37,887 nt of DNA from a virus, in the IMG/VR virus record IMGVR_UViG_3300048110_000507, positions 1 to 37,887 of that record; one strand, written 5' to 3'. How positions within the stretch are numbered: the first letter of the stretch is position 1; every line of letters starts with the position of its first letter. The notes beneath the pieces were generated by a model. That model was not told the DNA's origin and made no database searches. It was given only the letters and a program-made list of their open reading frames with translations. Of this stretch, positions 23,367 to 30,067 are shown piece by piece. The position numbers and the translations under genes were made by a program.

Positions 23367-23756
23367 CTATAGGGGGGAATACAAATCTCGTATAAGATAA
23401 TTATAAATACGTCTTAACTGAATACGTCCATAGACTGTAATACAAAACTGTTGTCCTTTGAAACTTTGTTTCTTGGTTAACCTATCTACAAAACCTAACC
23501 TTAGTAACTTCTTATGTTCTCTGTAAATCGGTGTCTGATTGGATCTATTGGCTAACCATCCCATACGTTCACATATGGTTATAACTTCTGGCATAGTATA
23601 ATAACTAAAGTCCTGTTTGTTCTCACTCTCTCGTATTGCACAGGCTAAGAAGATCATGACTGTTCTGTACTGTAGTTCATGGTCCAAACTCTTAATGTAT
23701 TTGTTTACGCTGTGATGATGGCTGAACAACTCAACCAATTTCTTGGCTACAACCAT
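23367..23756 (-). CDS. Winged-helix DNA-binding protein
   Basis: The 129-aa product has a helix-turn-helix and wing in residues 55-115: M-P-E-V-I-T-I-C-E-R-M-G-W...Q-T-P-I-Y-R-E-H-K-K-L-L-R-L-G-F-V-D-R-L, followed by the wing strands G-Q-Q-F-C-I-T-V-Y-G. The N-terminal half is helical and could form the dimer. It is probably a transcription regulator. The candidate promoter at 24224 and the repeats at 24399 lie upstream and could be its targets. Its 3' end lies about 80 bp before the tRNA. Confidence 0.65.
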   Translation of the reverse strand: MVVAKKLVELFSHHHSVNKYIKSLDHELQYRTVMIFLACAIRESENKQDFSYYTMPEVITICERMGWLANRSNQTPIYREHKKLLRLGFVDRLTKKQSFKGQQFCITVYGRIQLRRIYNYLIRDLYSPL

Positions 23757-23884
23757 GGACGTAATACTAAGTAAATCACAAAGGATATTAAACCAATACT
23801 GTACATGAATTGTAATACTTTGTAATTCTGATTGTGTTGATGTTTACTTCTTCCTTGTCTCAATTCTCTGTCTTCTCTTGTCAT
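23747..23884 (-). CDS. Small membrane-anchored protein (45 aa)
   Basis: The product has a polar, basic N-terminal half (MTREDRELRQGRSKHQHNQN) and then one hydrophobic helix (F-M-Y-S-I-G-L-I-S-F-V-I-Y-L-V-L). Its stop region overlaps the start of the winged-helix gene by 10 bp, which supports it as a real gene. Function is unknown. Confidence 0.55.
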   Translation of the reverse strand: MTREDRELRQGRSKHQHNQNYKVLQFMYSIGLISFVIYLVLRPWL

Positions 23885-23904
23885 CTCTTATTTAGTTTTA
23901 ATTG

Positions 23905-24021
23905 TTAGTACTCAAAATCTTCAGGACGTTGCATCGTTAACATAACGAGGTCAAAATATTTACAGATCCTGCGAACGTTTCCCCTTTTGTGTGATATCCA
24001 GGCCAAAAAAGCATCCATCAT
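23905..24021 (-). CDS. Very short ORF, start uncertain
   Basis: The 38-aa frame (MMDAFLAWISHKRGNVRRIC...) reads like a real amphipathic, basic peptide. The frame stays open further upstream, where a TTG at 24039 could add six residues. It is the first possible gene after the promoter candidate at 24224 and the branched RNA at 24074-24137. No family is recognised. Confidence 0.35.
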   Translation of the reverse strand: MMDAFLAWISHKRGNVRRICKYFDLVMLTMQRPEDFEY

Positions 24022-24073
24022 GTCAATAACGTATAACAAACGATCATAACATACTGGTTATCAGGTAGGTGGG

Positions 24074-24137
24074 TGGGTATGTCTGAGTCCTAAGTGGACT
24101 GTTTTCGGATTTCAATGCCGATTTCTCAGGGTACCCA
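24074..24137 (-). ncRNA. Branched RNA structure candidate in the leader
   Basis: Nested complementary segments: TGGGTA (24074-24079) with TACCCA (24132-24137); CTGAG (24083-24087) with CTCAG (24125-24129); TCC (24088-24090) with GGA (24096-24098); CGG (24106-24108) with CCG (24118-24120). Together they make a three-way junction. It lies in the transcribed leader below the promoter at 24224. The same segments pair on both strands, so orientation rests on that promoter. It is not a canonical hammerhead. It could be a riboregulator, an attenuator or a DNA cruciform site. Confidence 0.45.
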
Positions 24138-24223
24138 GTTCCTCTTTTCTCGTTCCCCTTTTCGATCTGTGACCCCATATACTAGGTGTTGCCACACAAA
24201 GACATCTACAATGACGTTCTGAG

Positions 24224-24231
24224 CAAATATA
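24224..24231 (-). promoter_or_regulatory. Candidate -7 promoter element (TATATTTG)
   Basis: On the minus strand TATATTTG matches TAnnTTTG and is identical to the element at 23061-23068. The expected -33 TTTG is not clear here, so the promoter may be weak or activator-dependent. It would drive the genes at 24021-23367 and the tRNA. Confidence 0.42.
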
Positions 24232-24335
24232 AGAAACTTTATTTAATTTTTAATGGTGTTATGCCGGACCATTTTTTAGACCATCTTAGAACCTTTTAAA
24301 ATGATTCGGGGTGACAAACATGTAGTATATTGGTT

Positions 24336-24392
24336 TAATATAATATACTAGTATTATATATTATATATATTATATATTATACTATATATATA
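24336..24392. other. Pure A/T tract, possible DNA-unwinding element
   Basis: About 57 bp of alternating TATA/ATAT sequence with only isolated C and G, in a non-coding stretch between divergent transcription units. It adjoins the 22-bp repeats at 24399-24442. AT tracts beside repeats are typical of replication origins, but a strong divergent promoter region is an equally simple reading. Confidence 0.45.
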
Positions 24393-24398
24393 GAGGGG

Positions 24399-24442
24399 TA
24401 GCCAATTTGTCTAGCCAAGATAGCCATTATGTCTAGCAGTTA
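24399..24442. repeat. Two 22-bp imperfect direct repeats built on TAGCC
   Basis: Units at 24399-24420 and 24421-24442 share TAGCCA.T.TGTCTAGC. Within them TAGC recurs after 13, 9 and 13 bp. Such phased repeats can be iterons bound by an initiator, or operators for the plus-strand co-chaperonin gene that starts 64 bp downstream. Confidence 0.5.
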
Positions 24443-24505
24443 ATATTAATGTTAAAAACTTGTTAATTGATTGCATCTGAACAGTCGTTCATTTCGTTAA
24501 ATTGC

Positions 24506-25111
24506 ATGACAATGAATATGATTGGACAACGAATAGCAGTTAAGGTTTCAAAGAAATACAACGATGAGGTTGAGTTTTCTTCTGGAGAAAAACTGTTTTT
24601 AGACGTTACCTGGAATCCAGAACATCACGTTACGATATGTGGAGAGGTCGTGGCTTTGCCTAGAGGAGAGTGGTGTAAAAACACAAGAGGAGATTGGATC
24701 AAGCAGGAGTTACAAGTAGGCGACCTAGTCTATTTCAATTATCTAACTGTAGATACTGAAAATCTTGTAACAGGGGAAAGGGATGTCTACCTTGTCGATT
24801 TAGAGGAGTGCTTTAGTTTTGTGAGGAGCGGAAGCCTAACTGCTATTTCCAATCATGTATTAGTGGAACCGGAAGTCATCGAGGAAAAGGTAGGATCTAT
24901 ATATGTAGGTGTACCAAAGAAAAGCGAGACAGAAGGATATGTTAGGCATATAGGTGCTCCACTTAAAAACAAAGATGAACTGGGTTTGATTAGTGGGGAT
25001 AAGGTAAGATTTCATGAGAGAAATTCTTTTCTAAACAAAATCGAGGGTGTTGAATATTATGTGATGAAACAGGACGATTTATTAGGGAAGATAATTGGAG
25101 GGACCGTATAA
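24506..25111 (+). CDS. Tandem GroES-like co-chaperonin (two Cpn10 domains)
   Basis: From the ATG at 24506 the protein has 201 aa. Residues about 117-196 match GroES: N-H-V-L-V-E-P...E-E-K-V-G-S-I-Y-V, G-Y-V-R-H-I-G, I-S-G-D-K-V-R-F, and V-E-Y-Y-V-M-K-Q-D-D-L-L-G-K-I. Residues about 5-107 repeat the same plan: R-I-A-V-K-V, C-G-E-V-V-A-L-P, V-G-D-L-V-Y-F, Y-L-V-D-L-E-E-C. A single GroES is about 95 aa, so this is a fused pair, as in chloroplast Cpn20. It probably works with host GroEL to fold phage proteins such as the capsid, like T4 gp31. The frame extends to a TTG at 24467, but M14 fits the domain start. Confidence 0.78.
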   Translation: MTMNMIGQRIAVKVSKKYNDEVEFSSGEKLFLDVTWNPEHHVTICGEVVALPRGEWCKNTRGDWIKQELQVGDLVYFNYLTVDTENLVTGERDVYLVDLEECFSFVRSGSLTAISNHVLVEPEVIEEKVGSIYVGVPKKSETEGYVRHIGAPLKNKDELGLISGDKVRFHERNSFLNKIEGVEYYVMKQDDLLGKIIGGTV

Positions 25112-25646
25112 CATACCAAAATGTATTTTTGATCATGCGAGATTATATGTCGACACACGAGTCATGGCCAATCGTGACCACTACAAAAAACTATACTGGA
25201 AGTCTAGGAGTTACAAATACAAGAATCCTATTCTATTTGACGAGCCAGTAGACAACGAATTCTATACAGATTTTAAGGGAATATTAGCAGAACTGTTAGT
25301 TAGACACCACTTTGATTTAAAAGGGACTAATTATACTACCTCAGCCTTTGTAAAAGAAAAGGGAGTTTCTGATGCTGATTTAATTGTAAATGATAAAAAG
25401 ATTGATGTTAAGGGTTGTGAGAGATCCCTTAAGGTTAATATGTTTACTATAGAAAAATTAGATGTAGACTATGTATTGTTTGTTTTATTCCTATCAGGTC
25501 AAAGATATGTTTTATTAAACTTTAAAAAGAAGGATATAAAGGATTGGGAAGTGGTTACAATAAACGATCGTAATAAATACTATGAGTTTAAGGTTGATAA
25601 ACGTAGGTTTAGATATGACACCCCAAATCAAACTACCCCCAAATAA
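25095..25646 (+). CDS. PD-(D/E)XK nuclease-like protein
   Basis: The 183-aa product has a plausible nuclease core: E66 in F-K-G-I-L-A-E-L-L-V, D95 in S-D-A-D-L-I-V, and D104-V-K106 in K-K-I-D-V-K-G, followed by a hydrophobic strand (DYVLFVLFL) typical of the fold. The start is a TTG that overlaps the co-chaperonin gene by 17 bp; the first ATG (25164) would drop 23 residues that look protein-like. The HNH gene follows 39 bp downstream. Likely DNA processing or host-DNA cutting; the substrate is not evident. Confidence 0.6.
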   Translation: MEGPYNIPKCIFDHARLYVDTRVMANRDHYKKLYWKSRSYKYKNPILFDEPVDNEFYTDFKGILAELLVRHHFDLKGTNYTTSAFVKEKGVSDADLIVNDKKIDVKGCERSLKVNMFTIEKLDVDYVLFVLFLSGQRYVLLNFKKKDIKDWEVVTINDRNKYYEFKVDKRRFRYDTPNQTTPK

Positions 25647-25685
25647 AAATTTTTAAAAAACGAGTAGCGAAAATAAGCCCCCGAA

Positions 25686-25970
25686 ATGAAAAAACACGTT
25701 AAATTATACCATGAAGCCTTTATGCACGAGCCGGGTGATTGGATAGGGTGCGAAGTTTGTGATACTACTGCTGTCGATATACACCATATAGATCCCAGAG
25801 GAATGGGAGGTTCAACAGAAAAAGATAGTCCGGAGAATTTAATGGCATTATGTAGAGAGTGTCATTCATATTTTGGAGATAAGAAAAAGTTTAAAAACCT
25901 ACTAAGAATAATGCATCGTGAAAAAGTTAAAAATATCTTTGAATCATTTAGCAGCGACCAAACTGCCTAA
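25686..25970 (+). CDS. HNH endonuclease
   Basis: The 94-aa protein has a standard HNH fold: C22-x-x-C25 zinc pair, D-I-H-H-I-D with H33/H34 and D36, N51 in P-E-N-L-M-A-L, and C56-R-E-C59-H60. The Zn-stabilised beta-beta-alpha-metal site should cut DNA. Small HNH proteins near terminase genes often assist cos or headful cleavage, and the terminase is about 5 kb away. It may also be a homing-type nuclease. The basic tail (LRIMHREKVKN) could bind DNA. Confidence 0.85.
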   Translation: MKKHVKLYHEAFMHEPGDWIGCEVCDTTAVDIHHIDPRGMGGSTEKDSPENLMALCRECHSYFGDKKKFKNLLRIMHREKVKNIFESFSSDQTA

Positions 25971-26067
25971 ACCTTTATTAAGAGATTATATCTTACAAAT
26001 GAAGATAGATCAACCATACCACCCTGCGATAAAGGTACTTCAACTTCATTGGGATAGAATGTTATAA
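25918..26067 (+). CDS. Short overlapping ORF after the HNH gene
   Basis: A frame with GTG at 25918 (or TTG at 25939) encodes up to 49 aa, including K-L-P-K-P-L-L-R-D-Y-I-L-Q-M-K and P-Y-H-P-A-I-K-V-L-Q-L-H-W-D. It looks like a folded peptide and fills the only gap between the HNH stop and the convergent minus-strand gene. The 53-bp overlap with the HNH gene and the lack of an early ATG lower confidence. Confidence 0.42.
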   Translation: MKKLKISLNHLAATKLPKPLLRDYILQMKIDQPYHPAIKVLQLHWDRML

Positions 26068-26247
26068 GTTTTGTATTGCTCGTTCGATTTTGTCTACTAC
26101 AGACATCTTCACACCATATAGATCTGGTGAGTTAGCATTTTCTAATGCTGCTAATACATCTAGAAGTAATTCAACCTTTCTTATTGCTAGTACATCTACT
26201 GCGTTTTGGTCACTAAGTATAAACGATTGATTTTCTCCTGCTGACAT
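26062..26247 (-). CDS. Small unknown protein (61 aa)
   Basis: The product has a polar N-terminus (MSAGENQSFILSDQNAVDVL) and then a long helix (KVELLLDVLAALENA). It is the last gene of the minus-strand block 30627-26062 and overlaps the convergent plus-strand ORF by 6 bp. No terminator hairpin is seen at this junction. It could be a minor virion protein by neighbourhood. Confidence 0.62.
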   Translation of the reverse strand: MSAGENQSFILSDQNAVDVLAIRKVELLLDVLAALENANSPDLYGVKMSVVDKIERAIQNL

Positions 26248-26248
26248 A

Positions 26249-26389
26249 TTATTGATCCTTTTTAATTTTTTTAATTTGCTGAATCATTTGTTTAGATGGT
26301 TTTTTTCCTGAACCTTTTGCTGCTCTTATATTATCCCATAATCCTCTTTGAGAATAACTTCCATCTTTTCGTTTTATTAAATCTCCCAT
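26249..26389 (-). CDS. Tiny basic protein of the virion-linked block (46 aa)
   Basis: The sequence contains R-G-L-W-D-N-I-R-A-A-K-G-S-G-K-K-P-S-K, close to the W-x-x-I-x-A-K...G-S-G-x-K-x-x-x-P motif I remember from short marine-phage proteins encoded near virion genes. It is highly basic, so it may bind DNA or act inside the head. It is packed 1 bp before the 61-aa gene. Confidence 0.62.
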   Translation of the reverse strand: MGDLIKRKDGSYSQRGLWDNIRAAKGSGKKPSKQMIQQIKKIKKDQ

Positions 26390-26441
26390 AACTTAGTATT
26401 TAGATTTCGGTTTTACCTTAGGTTTAACTTTTTTGATTATT

Positions 26442-26612
26442 TTATGAACCACACCCTACACATTCAATATACGAATCTGTAGGTTTTACACCATTAATTT
26501 TCATGGTTAGATTATGAATCTTGTCAGCAATTTCCATTTGCTCTCCAAAATCAGAAGTCATAGATTTTAATATTTCTAATTCTTCTACTTGTTGTTTTAA
26601 ATCTTTAGCCAT
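26442..26612 (-). CDS. Small coiled-coil protein with a C-terminal CxxC (56 aa)
   Basis: The product starts MAKDLKQQVEELEILKSMTS, a heptad-like helix, and ends in E-C-V-G-C-G-S, a possible metal or disulfide pair. Its ATG is coupled to the upstream stop as TAATG. The 52 bp that follow it hold only a 19-codon frame that I do not annotate. Function is unknown. Confidence 0.58.
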   Translation of the reverse strand: MAKDLKQQVEELEILKSMTSDFGEQMEIADKIHNLTMKINGVKPTDSYIECVGCGS

Positions 26613-27547
26613 TATTTAAACTTTCCTTTACCAGTAGTTGTAACAGATCCTCTACCATCTCGACCCCCTAATAAATAACCATATCCATTTGCTCTAGCCC
26701 ATTTAGCAGACTCTTTTTCAGATGTTTGTGATTTGAATATTTCATATAGTTCTTTAGGAGTCATATCACCACCTCTTTTTCTCATTTGAATTGCCAATTT
26801 TGATATTAAACCTTTAGGTAACCCTTCAGCCCAATGTTGTGTTTTAATCCAGTCTTCTCTAGTTTGAGTAATAATTTTTTCTTCTCTAGTAGGAACTTTT
26901 TTTATAATTTTTTCTTCAGAAACAACTTCTATAGGTTTTTTACCTTTATTAAATTTATCTCCTTCTCTTATAAAGTTTTCTATAGAACCAAATTCTCTTT
27001 TCTTACCATCAGGTAATTTATCCCACGCTGTCTGCCAAAGAACTCCAGTAGGCTTATGACCAGGCTCTAATCTTTTCTTTTTTATTATTTCTTCTACTTC
27101 TTTTTCTCCTTCGATAATTTCAATTCTCTGTCTTTTATTTGCAGTGTTTTCATCACCACCTATATAATTCCAGTCATAATTATCATCTTCTGCTTTTTTC
27201 GCAATCTCTCCCGCTCTTCTAATAGCCTCTTCCTTATCAAAATCTGTAGCAAGTTTTTTAGTTTCTTCTTCACGATCTGTCTTTGCTTTTCTTATAGAAA
27301 GAAGTCTATCTTTTTTTGCTTTAATTTCATCATTACGCTTTTGAGTAAAGGCTTCTCTTTCTGCTTTTCGTGCTTCCAATTTTTCTGTAAGAAGTGCTTT
27401 TTTTTCAGCAGCATCCTTTTCTCTTTCAGACATAGCATTTGCTCTAGCCTCCATAGTAGCCTTACGTTTTGCGATAAGAGCCGCTATTCTTGCTTTTCTC
27501 TCATTTATTTTTTTTTGCCTTGGGTCAATAATTTCTTCGTCTTCCAT
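26612..27547 (-). CDS. Long charged coiled-coil protein, probable virion or scaffold component
   Basis: The start at 27547 (MEDEEIIDPRQKK) gives 311 aa; an ATG at 27580 would overlap the upstream gene. Residues 1-120 are an almost unbroken K/E/R/A-rich helix. The C-terminal part has a compact region with W-x-x-A-W-D-K-L-P-D and a short domain M-T-P-K-E-L-Y-E-I-F-K-S, ending in a Gly-rich tail. Such architecture suits an internal head or structural protein. No enzyme motif is seen. Confidence 0.65.
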   Translation of the reverse strand: MEDEEIIDPRQKKINERKARIAALIAKRKATMEARANAMSEREKDAAEKKALLTEKLEARKAEREAFTQKRNDEIKAKKDRLLSIRKAKTDREEETKKLATDFDKEEAIRRAGEIAKKAEDDNYDWNYIGGDENTANKRQRIEIIEGEKEVEEIIKKKRLEPGHKPTGVLWQTAWDKLPDGKKREFGSIENFIREGDKFNKGKKPIEVVSEEKIIKKVPTREEKIITQTREDWIKTQHWAEGLPKGLISKLAIQMRKRGGDMTPKELYEIFKSQTSEKESAKWARANGYGYLLGGRDGRGSVTTTGKGKFK

Positions 27548-27560
27548 AATATTTATTTGT

Positions 27561-27830
27561 TTATTTAAACATTGCTTCACTCATAGCATTATAATTAACG
27601 CTTGCGTTAGGATCTAATGTAGAAGTATTATAAGTACTTGATTTCTCTTGCGGTTTTTTGTTTGCTAACCTAGCAGCACGAACTCTAGCCGCTTTTTCTC
27701 GCCTTAACTGCCTCTTATTTTTTGTAACAGGTTTAGGTGCCTTCATTGCAACTTCATCAGGTTTTATTTGCATAGGTTTTATACCAATTTTTTTAATTAC
27801 ACTAACTGGTTTCAATTTAGGTCTATCCAT
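27561..27830 (-). CDS. Basic low-complexity protein (89 aa)
   Basis: It is rich in K, R, P and A (RQLRREKAARVRAARLANKK), with an Asn/Ser-rich C-terminus. The charge suggests nucleic-acid contact. It lies among small basic proteins that recur next to one another, which suggests one morphogenesis or head-content module. I do not recognise the family. Confidence 0.6.
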   Translation of the reverse strand: MDRPKLKPVSVIKKIGIKPMQIKPDEVAMKAPKPVTKNKRQLRREKAARVRAARLANKKPQEKSSTYNTSTLDPNASVNYNAMSEAMFK

Positions 27831-27833
27831 AAC

Positions 27834-27908
27834 TTACTTATTACATTTTTTACACTTACTGTAAGGTTTTCCACACTTACACATTTTTTTTATTTTTGAA
27901 TATGCCAT
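27834..27908 (-). CDS. 24-aa peptide with a four-cysteine knuckle
   Basis: The peptide contains M-C-K-C-G-K-P-Y-S-K-C-K-K-C, four Cys spaced to bind one zinc ion, in a Lys-rich context. It is flanked by genes 3 and 2 bp away, so the space is used with no slack. It is short, and expression is unproven. Confidence 0.48.
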   Translation of the reverse strand: MAYSKIKKMCKCGKPYSKCKKCNK

Positions 27909-27910
27909 AA

Positions 27911-28129
27911 CTATGCTTTTTTAATTCTACTTTTTTCTATTCTACCTCTATTTGTAGATTGATCTTCAAATCCTACAATCACACCATTTTTATGTGATGC
28001 ATCTTTCTTGTCTCCATTCCCATATGTACCCTTCTTACGATTGTACTTATTAAGAAGTGCTCTATATCTTATCATAGCAGGAGAAGACTGAAACTTTTTA
28101 TATTCGTCTTTGTAATCTCTACCCGCCAT
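27911..28129 (-). CDS. Small conserved phage protein (72 aa), KGTYGNGDxKDASHK type
   Basis: The core K-Y-N-R-K-K-G-T-Y-G-N-G-D-K-K-D-A-S-H-K-N-G-V-I-V-G-F-E followed by N-R-G-R-I-E-K-S-R reads like a family I recall from many marine and gut phages, always small and basic and near virion genes. Its role is unknown to me. The ATG overlaps the upstream stop by 1 bp. Confidence 0.7.
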   Translation of the reverse strand: MAGRDYKDEYKKFQSSPAMIRYRALLNKYNRKKGTYGNGDKKDASHKNGVIVGFEDQSTNRGRIEKSRIKKA

Positions 28130-28653
28130 TATTTCTTTTTATTTTTTTTAATTCTTTTTATAGTCTCTTCTTTTTTATTAGACTGTGCTAATAATTCTGC
28201 TGCTGCGGCATCAAAACCTTCATCACCAGGCTTAAGTGTAACTCCATTTTTAGTTACTGATGCAACACCTTTTTTACCATCTGTTCCATATGCTAACCCA
28301 ACTGTACCTGATAATGATGTTGTGACTGAAGTATTTTTATTTATACTTTTTAATGGTTTGCCTTCAGGGTTATCTGCGTTGACAACAGGAGGTTTTTCAT
28401 CTTTTTTAACTACAGGAGGTTTTTTATCTTTTTTAATTTTAGGTATATCTTGTTTAACTTTTTCTATAACTTCTTTACTTTTCTTTTTTACTTTTTTTAT
28501 AATTTTATTTAAACCAGAAGGTCCTTTGGCTTTTTTGTATTCTGACTTAGCCTGCAACTCTTTAATTTTCTTTCTTATATTATATGCTTTCTGATGCTTA
28601 CCAGAATCCTCAGCAAGTTTCGCTTTTAATCTAAGTTTTTCAATTTTATCCAT
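28129..28653 (-). CDS. Lys-rich protein with short internal repeats
   Basis: The 174-aa product has a helical basic N-terminal half, two copies of K-K-D-x-K-P-P-V-V near residues 75-92, and a small C-terminal region with S-L-S-G-T-V-G-L-A-Y-G-T-D-G-K-K-G-V and A-A-A-A-E-L-L-A-Q-S. Low complexity makes function calls unsafe. Position suggests a virion or assembly role. Confidence 0.6.
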   Translation of the reverse strand: MDKIEKLRLKAKLAEDSGKHQKAYNIRKKIKELQAKSEYKKAKGPSGLNKIIKKVKKKSKEVIEKVKQDIPKIKKDKKPPVVKKDEKPPVVNADNPEGKPLKSINKNTSVTTSLSGTVGLAYGTDGKKGVASVTKNGVTLKPGDEGFDAAAAELLAQSNKKEETIKRIKKNKKK

Positions 28654-29726
28654 TATAATTTTAAGTTTATACCAATCTTTGTAAAGACTAGGTTTTTATC
28701 CCAAAACTGGGTTCTTTCGTGTTCTGTAAAGATACCTAAGTTCTTGCTAATATTCCATCCAAAAACGACTCCGTAATTGAAATCAAGCCAATTGTCTTTG
28801 CCAATAAATGTTTCATAACTGTAATCTTCATCACCATATATGTGTTGATGTTTAGGAAATATATTTCCCCAACTATGAAGCCAGAATTTATCTCTAAAAT
28901 AATAGTAATCTGCACCCACTACAAAAGATAATGTTCCTAGTATACCTATAGCATCTAATTCTCTTTCATTATAATCTGTAACAATATCTGTATAATCATT
29001 TTTTCTAAAATCTAAATCTGTATCAGCAATTCTTTCTCCATCTTCATTTAACCAATACCAGTCTATTTCATCTGCTTCTCCATCAAAGTCATAATCAATG
29101 TAATATCCAATATCTTGAAATCCATAATCATATGCTAAGTCCCACCAATTGTTGTCATCTAGATAATCCGAGATTGGGGAATAACCATAAGGTAAATGTG
29201 TTCTTACAGCCGCACCCGCAGATACACTAAACTTTTTACCTATAGGTAGTCTCAGTCTTAAATCTGCTGTTTTATAATCTAAACAAATTAAACCATTGTG
29301 TTGCATCTCTACTTTAGCAATCCAATAGTCAGCAATATATCTAATTAAATATCTTTCACTTTTAAAATCTCTACCCTGCTGTCTTCCTTTACTAAACTGA
29401 AATAAATATTCAAGCCCTTTAACAGATCCAATATTACTAGACAAAGACATGTTTTGTTCAGATCCATCATAAAATCTGTTTTCTCTGTTTTCATAATCCA
29501 TTCTAGCAATTTTTCTAATACCAAATGAAATAGTATAATCGTTAGATGTTTCTGGAGTGATATTAATAACGTCACCCGCTTGTGTTACAAAATATTGTTC
29601 AGGTGTAAACAAAGGGCTAGTTTCAGTATAAGATCCAAATACTGTAGAGTATTTAAATATGTCTTTGAAAATTTGAGCATTAACTGATGTGCTCACCAAC
29701 AATAAGAGTAATAATATTTTTTTCAT
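28653..29726 (-). CDS. Secreted outer-membrane beta-barrel-like protein
   Basis: The 357-aa product begins with a clear signal peptide (MKKILLLLLLVSTSVNA, cut before Q18). The mature part is rich in alternating aromatic strands (Y-T-I-S-F-G-I-R-K, W-I-A-K-V-E-M, R-L-R-L-P-I-G-K-K-F-S-V-S-A-G-A) and ends in K-I-G-I-N-L-K-L, a typical last barrel strand. It would be exported and inserted in the outer membrane of the infected cell. Roles could be superinfection exclusion, receptor masking or lysis. The gene is directly coupled to the secreted thioredoxin-like gene upstream, so the two probably act together. Confidence 0.7.
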   Translation of the reverse strand: MKKILLLLLLVSTSVNAQIFKDIFKYSTVFGSYTETSPLFTPEQYFVTQAGDVINITPETSNDYTISFGIRKIARMDYENRENRFYDGSEQNMSLSSNIGSVKGLEYLFQFSKGRQQGRDFKSERYLIRYIADYWIAKVEMQHNGLICLDYKTADLRLRLPIGKKFSVSAGAAVRTHLPYGYSPISDYLDDNNWWDLAYDYGFQDIGYYIDYDFDGEADEIDWYWLNEDGERIADTDLDFRKNDYTDIVTDYNERELDAIGILGTLSFVVGADYYYFRDKFWLHSWGNIFPKHQHIYGDEDYSYETFIGKDNWLDFNYGVVFGWNISKNLGIFTEHERTQFWDKNLVFTKIGINLKL

Positions 29727-30067
29727 TAAAATTTATTTCCGATTAATTCTTCTACTTTTTTTCTTATTTGTTTGTTGGTGTTTTCTGGAAATTTCATGCT
29801 AATACCTGTTTCTACTCTCATTACTTCTTTACCATTTTGAAATAATAAAATTGTAGGTAAATATTTTATAGATTCAGCATCGAAATATTTTTTATTTTTT
29901 TCTATATAAAAAGTGTATACATGACACTCTCTAAAATTATTTAAATTGATTTCAGATTCTTTAACAAACCCTGCTGAAAATTGAACTACGCTAATTTCAT
30001 CTTTGTATTCCTGTGCTGAAATTGCAAATGATGTAAGGAATAGTATTGATAAAATTAAATATCTCAT
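29726..30067 (-). CDS. Secreted thioredoxin-fold protein without CxxC
   Basis: The 113-aa product has a signal peptide (MRYLILSILFLTSFAISA before Q19). The mature part follows the thioredoxin plan: strand I-S-V-V-Q-F-S-A-G-F, helix, strand V-Y-T-F-Y-I, then K-Y-L-P-T-I-L-L-F-Q-N-G-K-E-V-M-R, with the cis-Pro loop L-P-T. The redox pair expected after the first strand is replaced by F-V-K-E-S, and only one Cys (in RECHVY) remains. It may be a periplasmic chaperone or binding protein rather than an oxidoreductase. Start and stop codons overlap with both neighbours. Confidence 0.68.
   Translation of the reverse strand: MRYLILSILFLTSFAISAQEYKDEISVVQFSAGFVKESEINLNNFRECHVYTFYIEKNKKYFDAESIKYLPTILLFQNGKEVMRVETGISMKFPENTNKQIRKKVEELIGNKF

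Noticed and set aside
24074-24137. Fourth hammerhead ribozyme
   Set aside because: The core would read CUGAGAA instead of CUGANGA and stem II does not abut a free GAAA, so it is reported only as a branched structure.
24190-24222. Hammerhead remnant suggested by ACAAAGAC and ACAATGACG
   Set aside because: These match the cleavage-side strands of the true copies, but no CUGANGA or GAAA core is nearby, so chance similarity or decay cannot be separated.
24467-24505. TTG start for the co-chaperonin gene
   Set aside because: The ATG at 24506 lies directly before the first GroES-like domain and needs no rare start codon; the extra 13 residues show no match to the fold.
26393-26451. 19-codon GTG frame rich in Lys and Pro on the minus strand
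   Set aside because: Too short, with no leader and no conserved motif; left unannotated.
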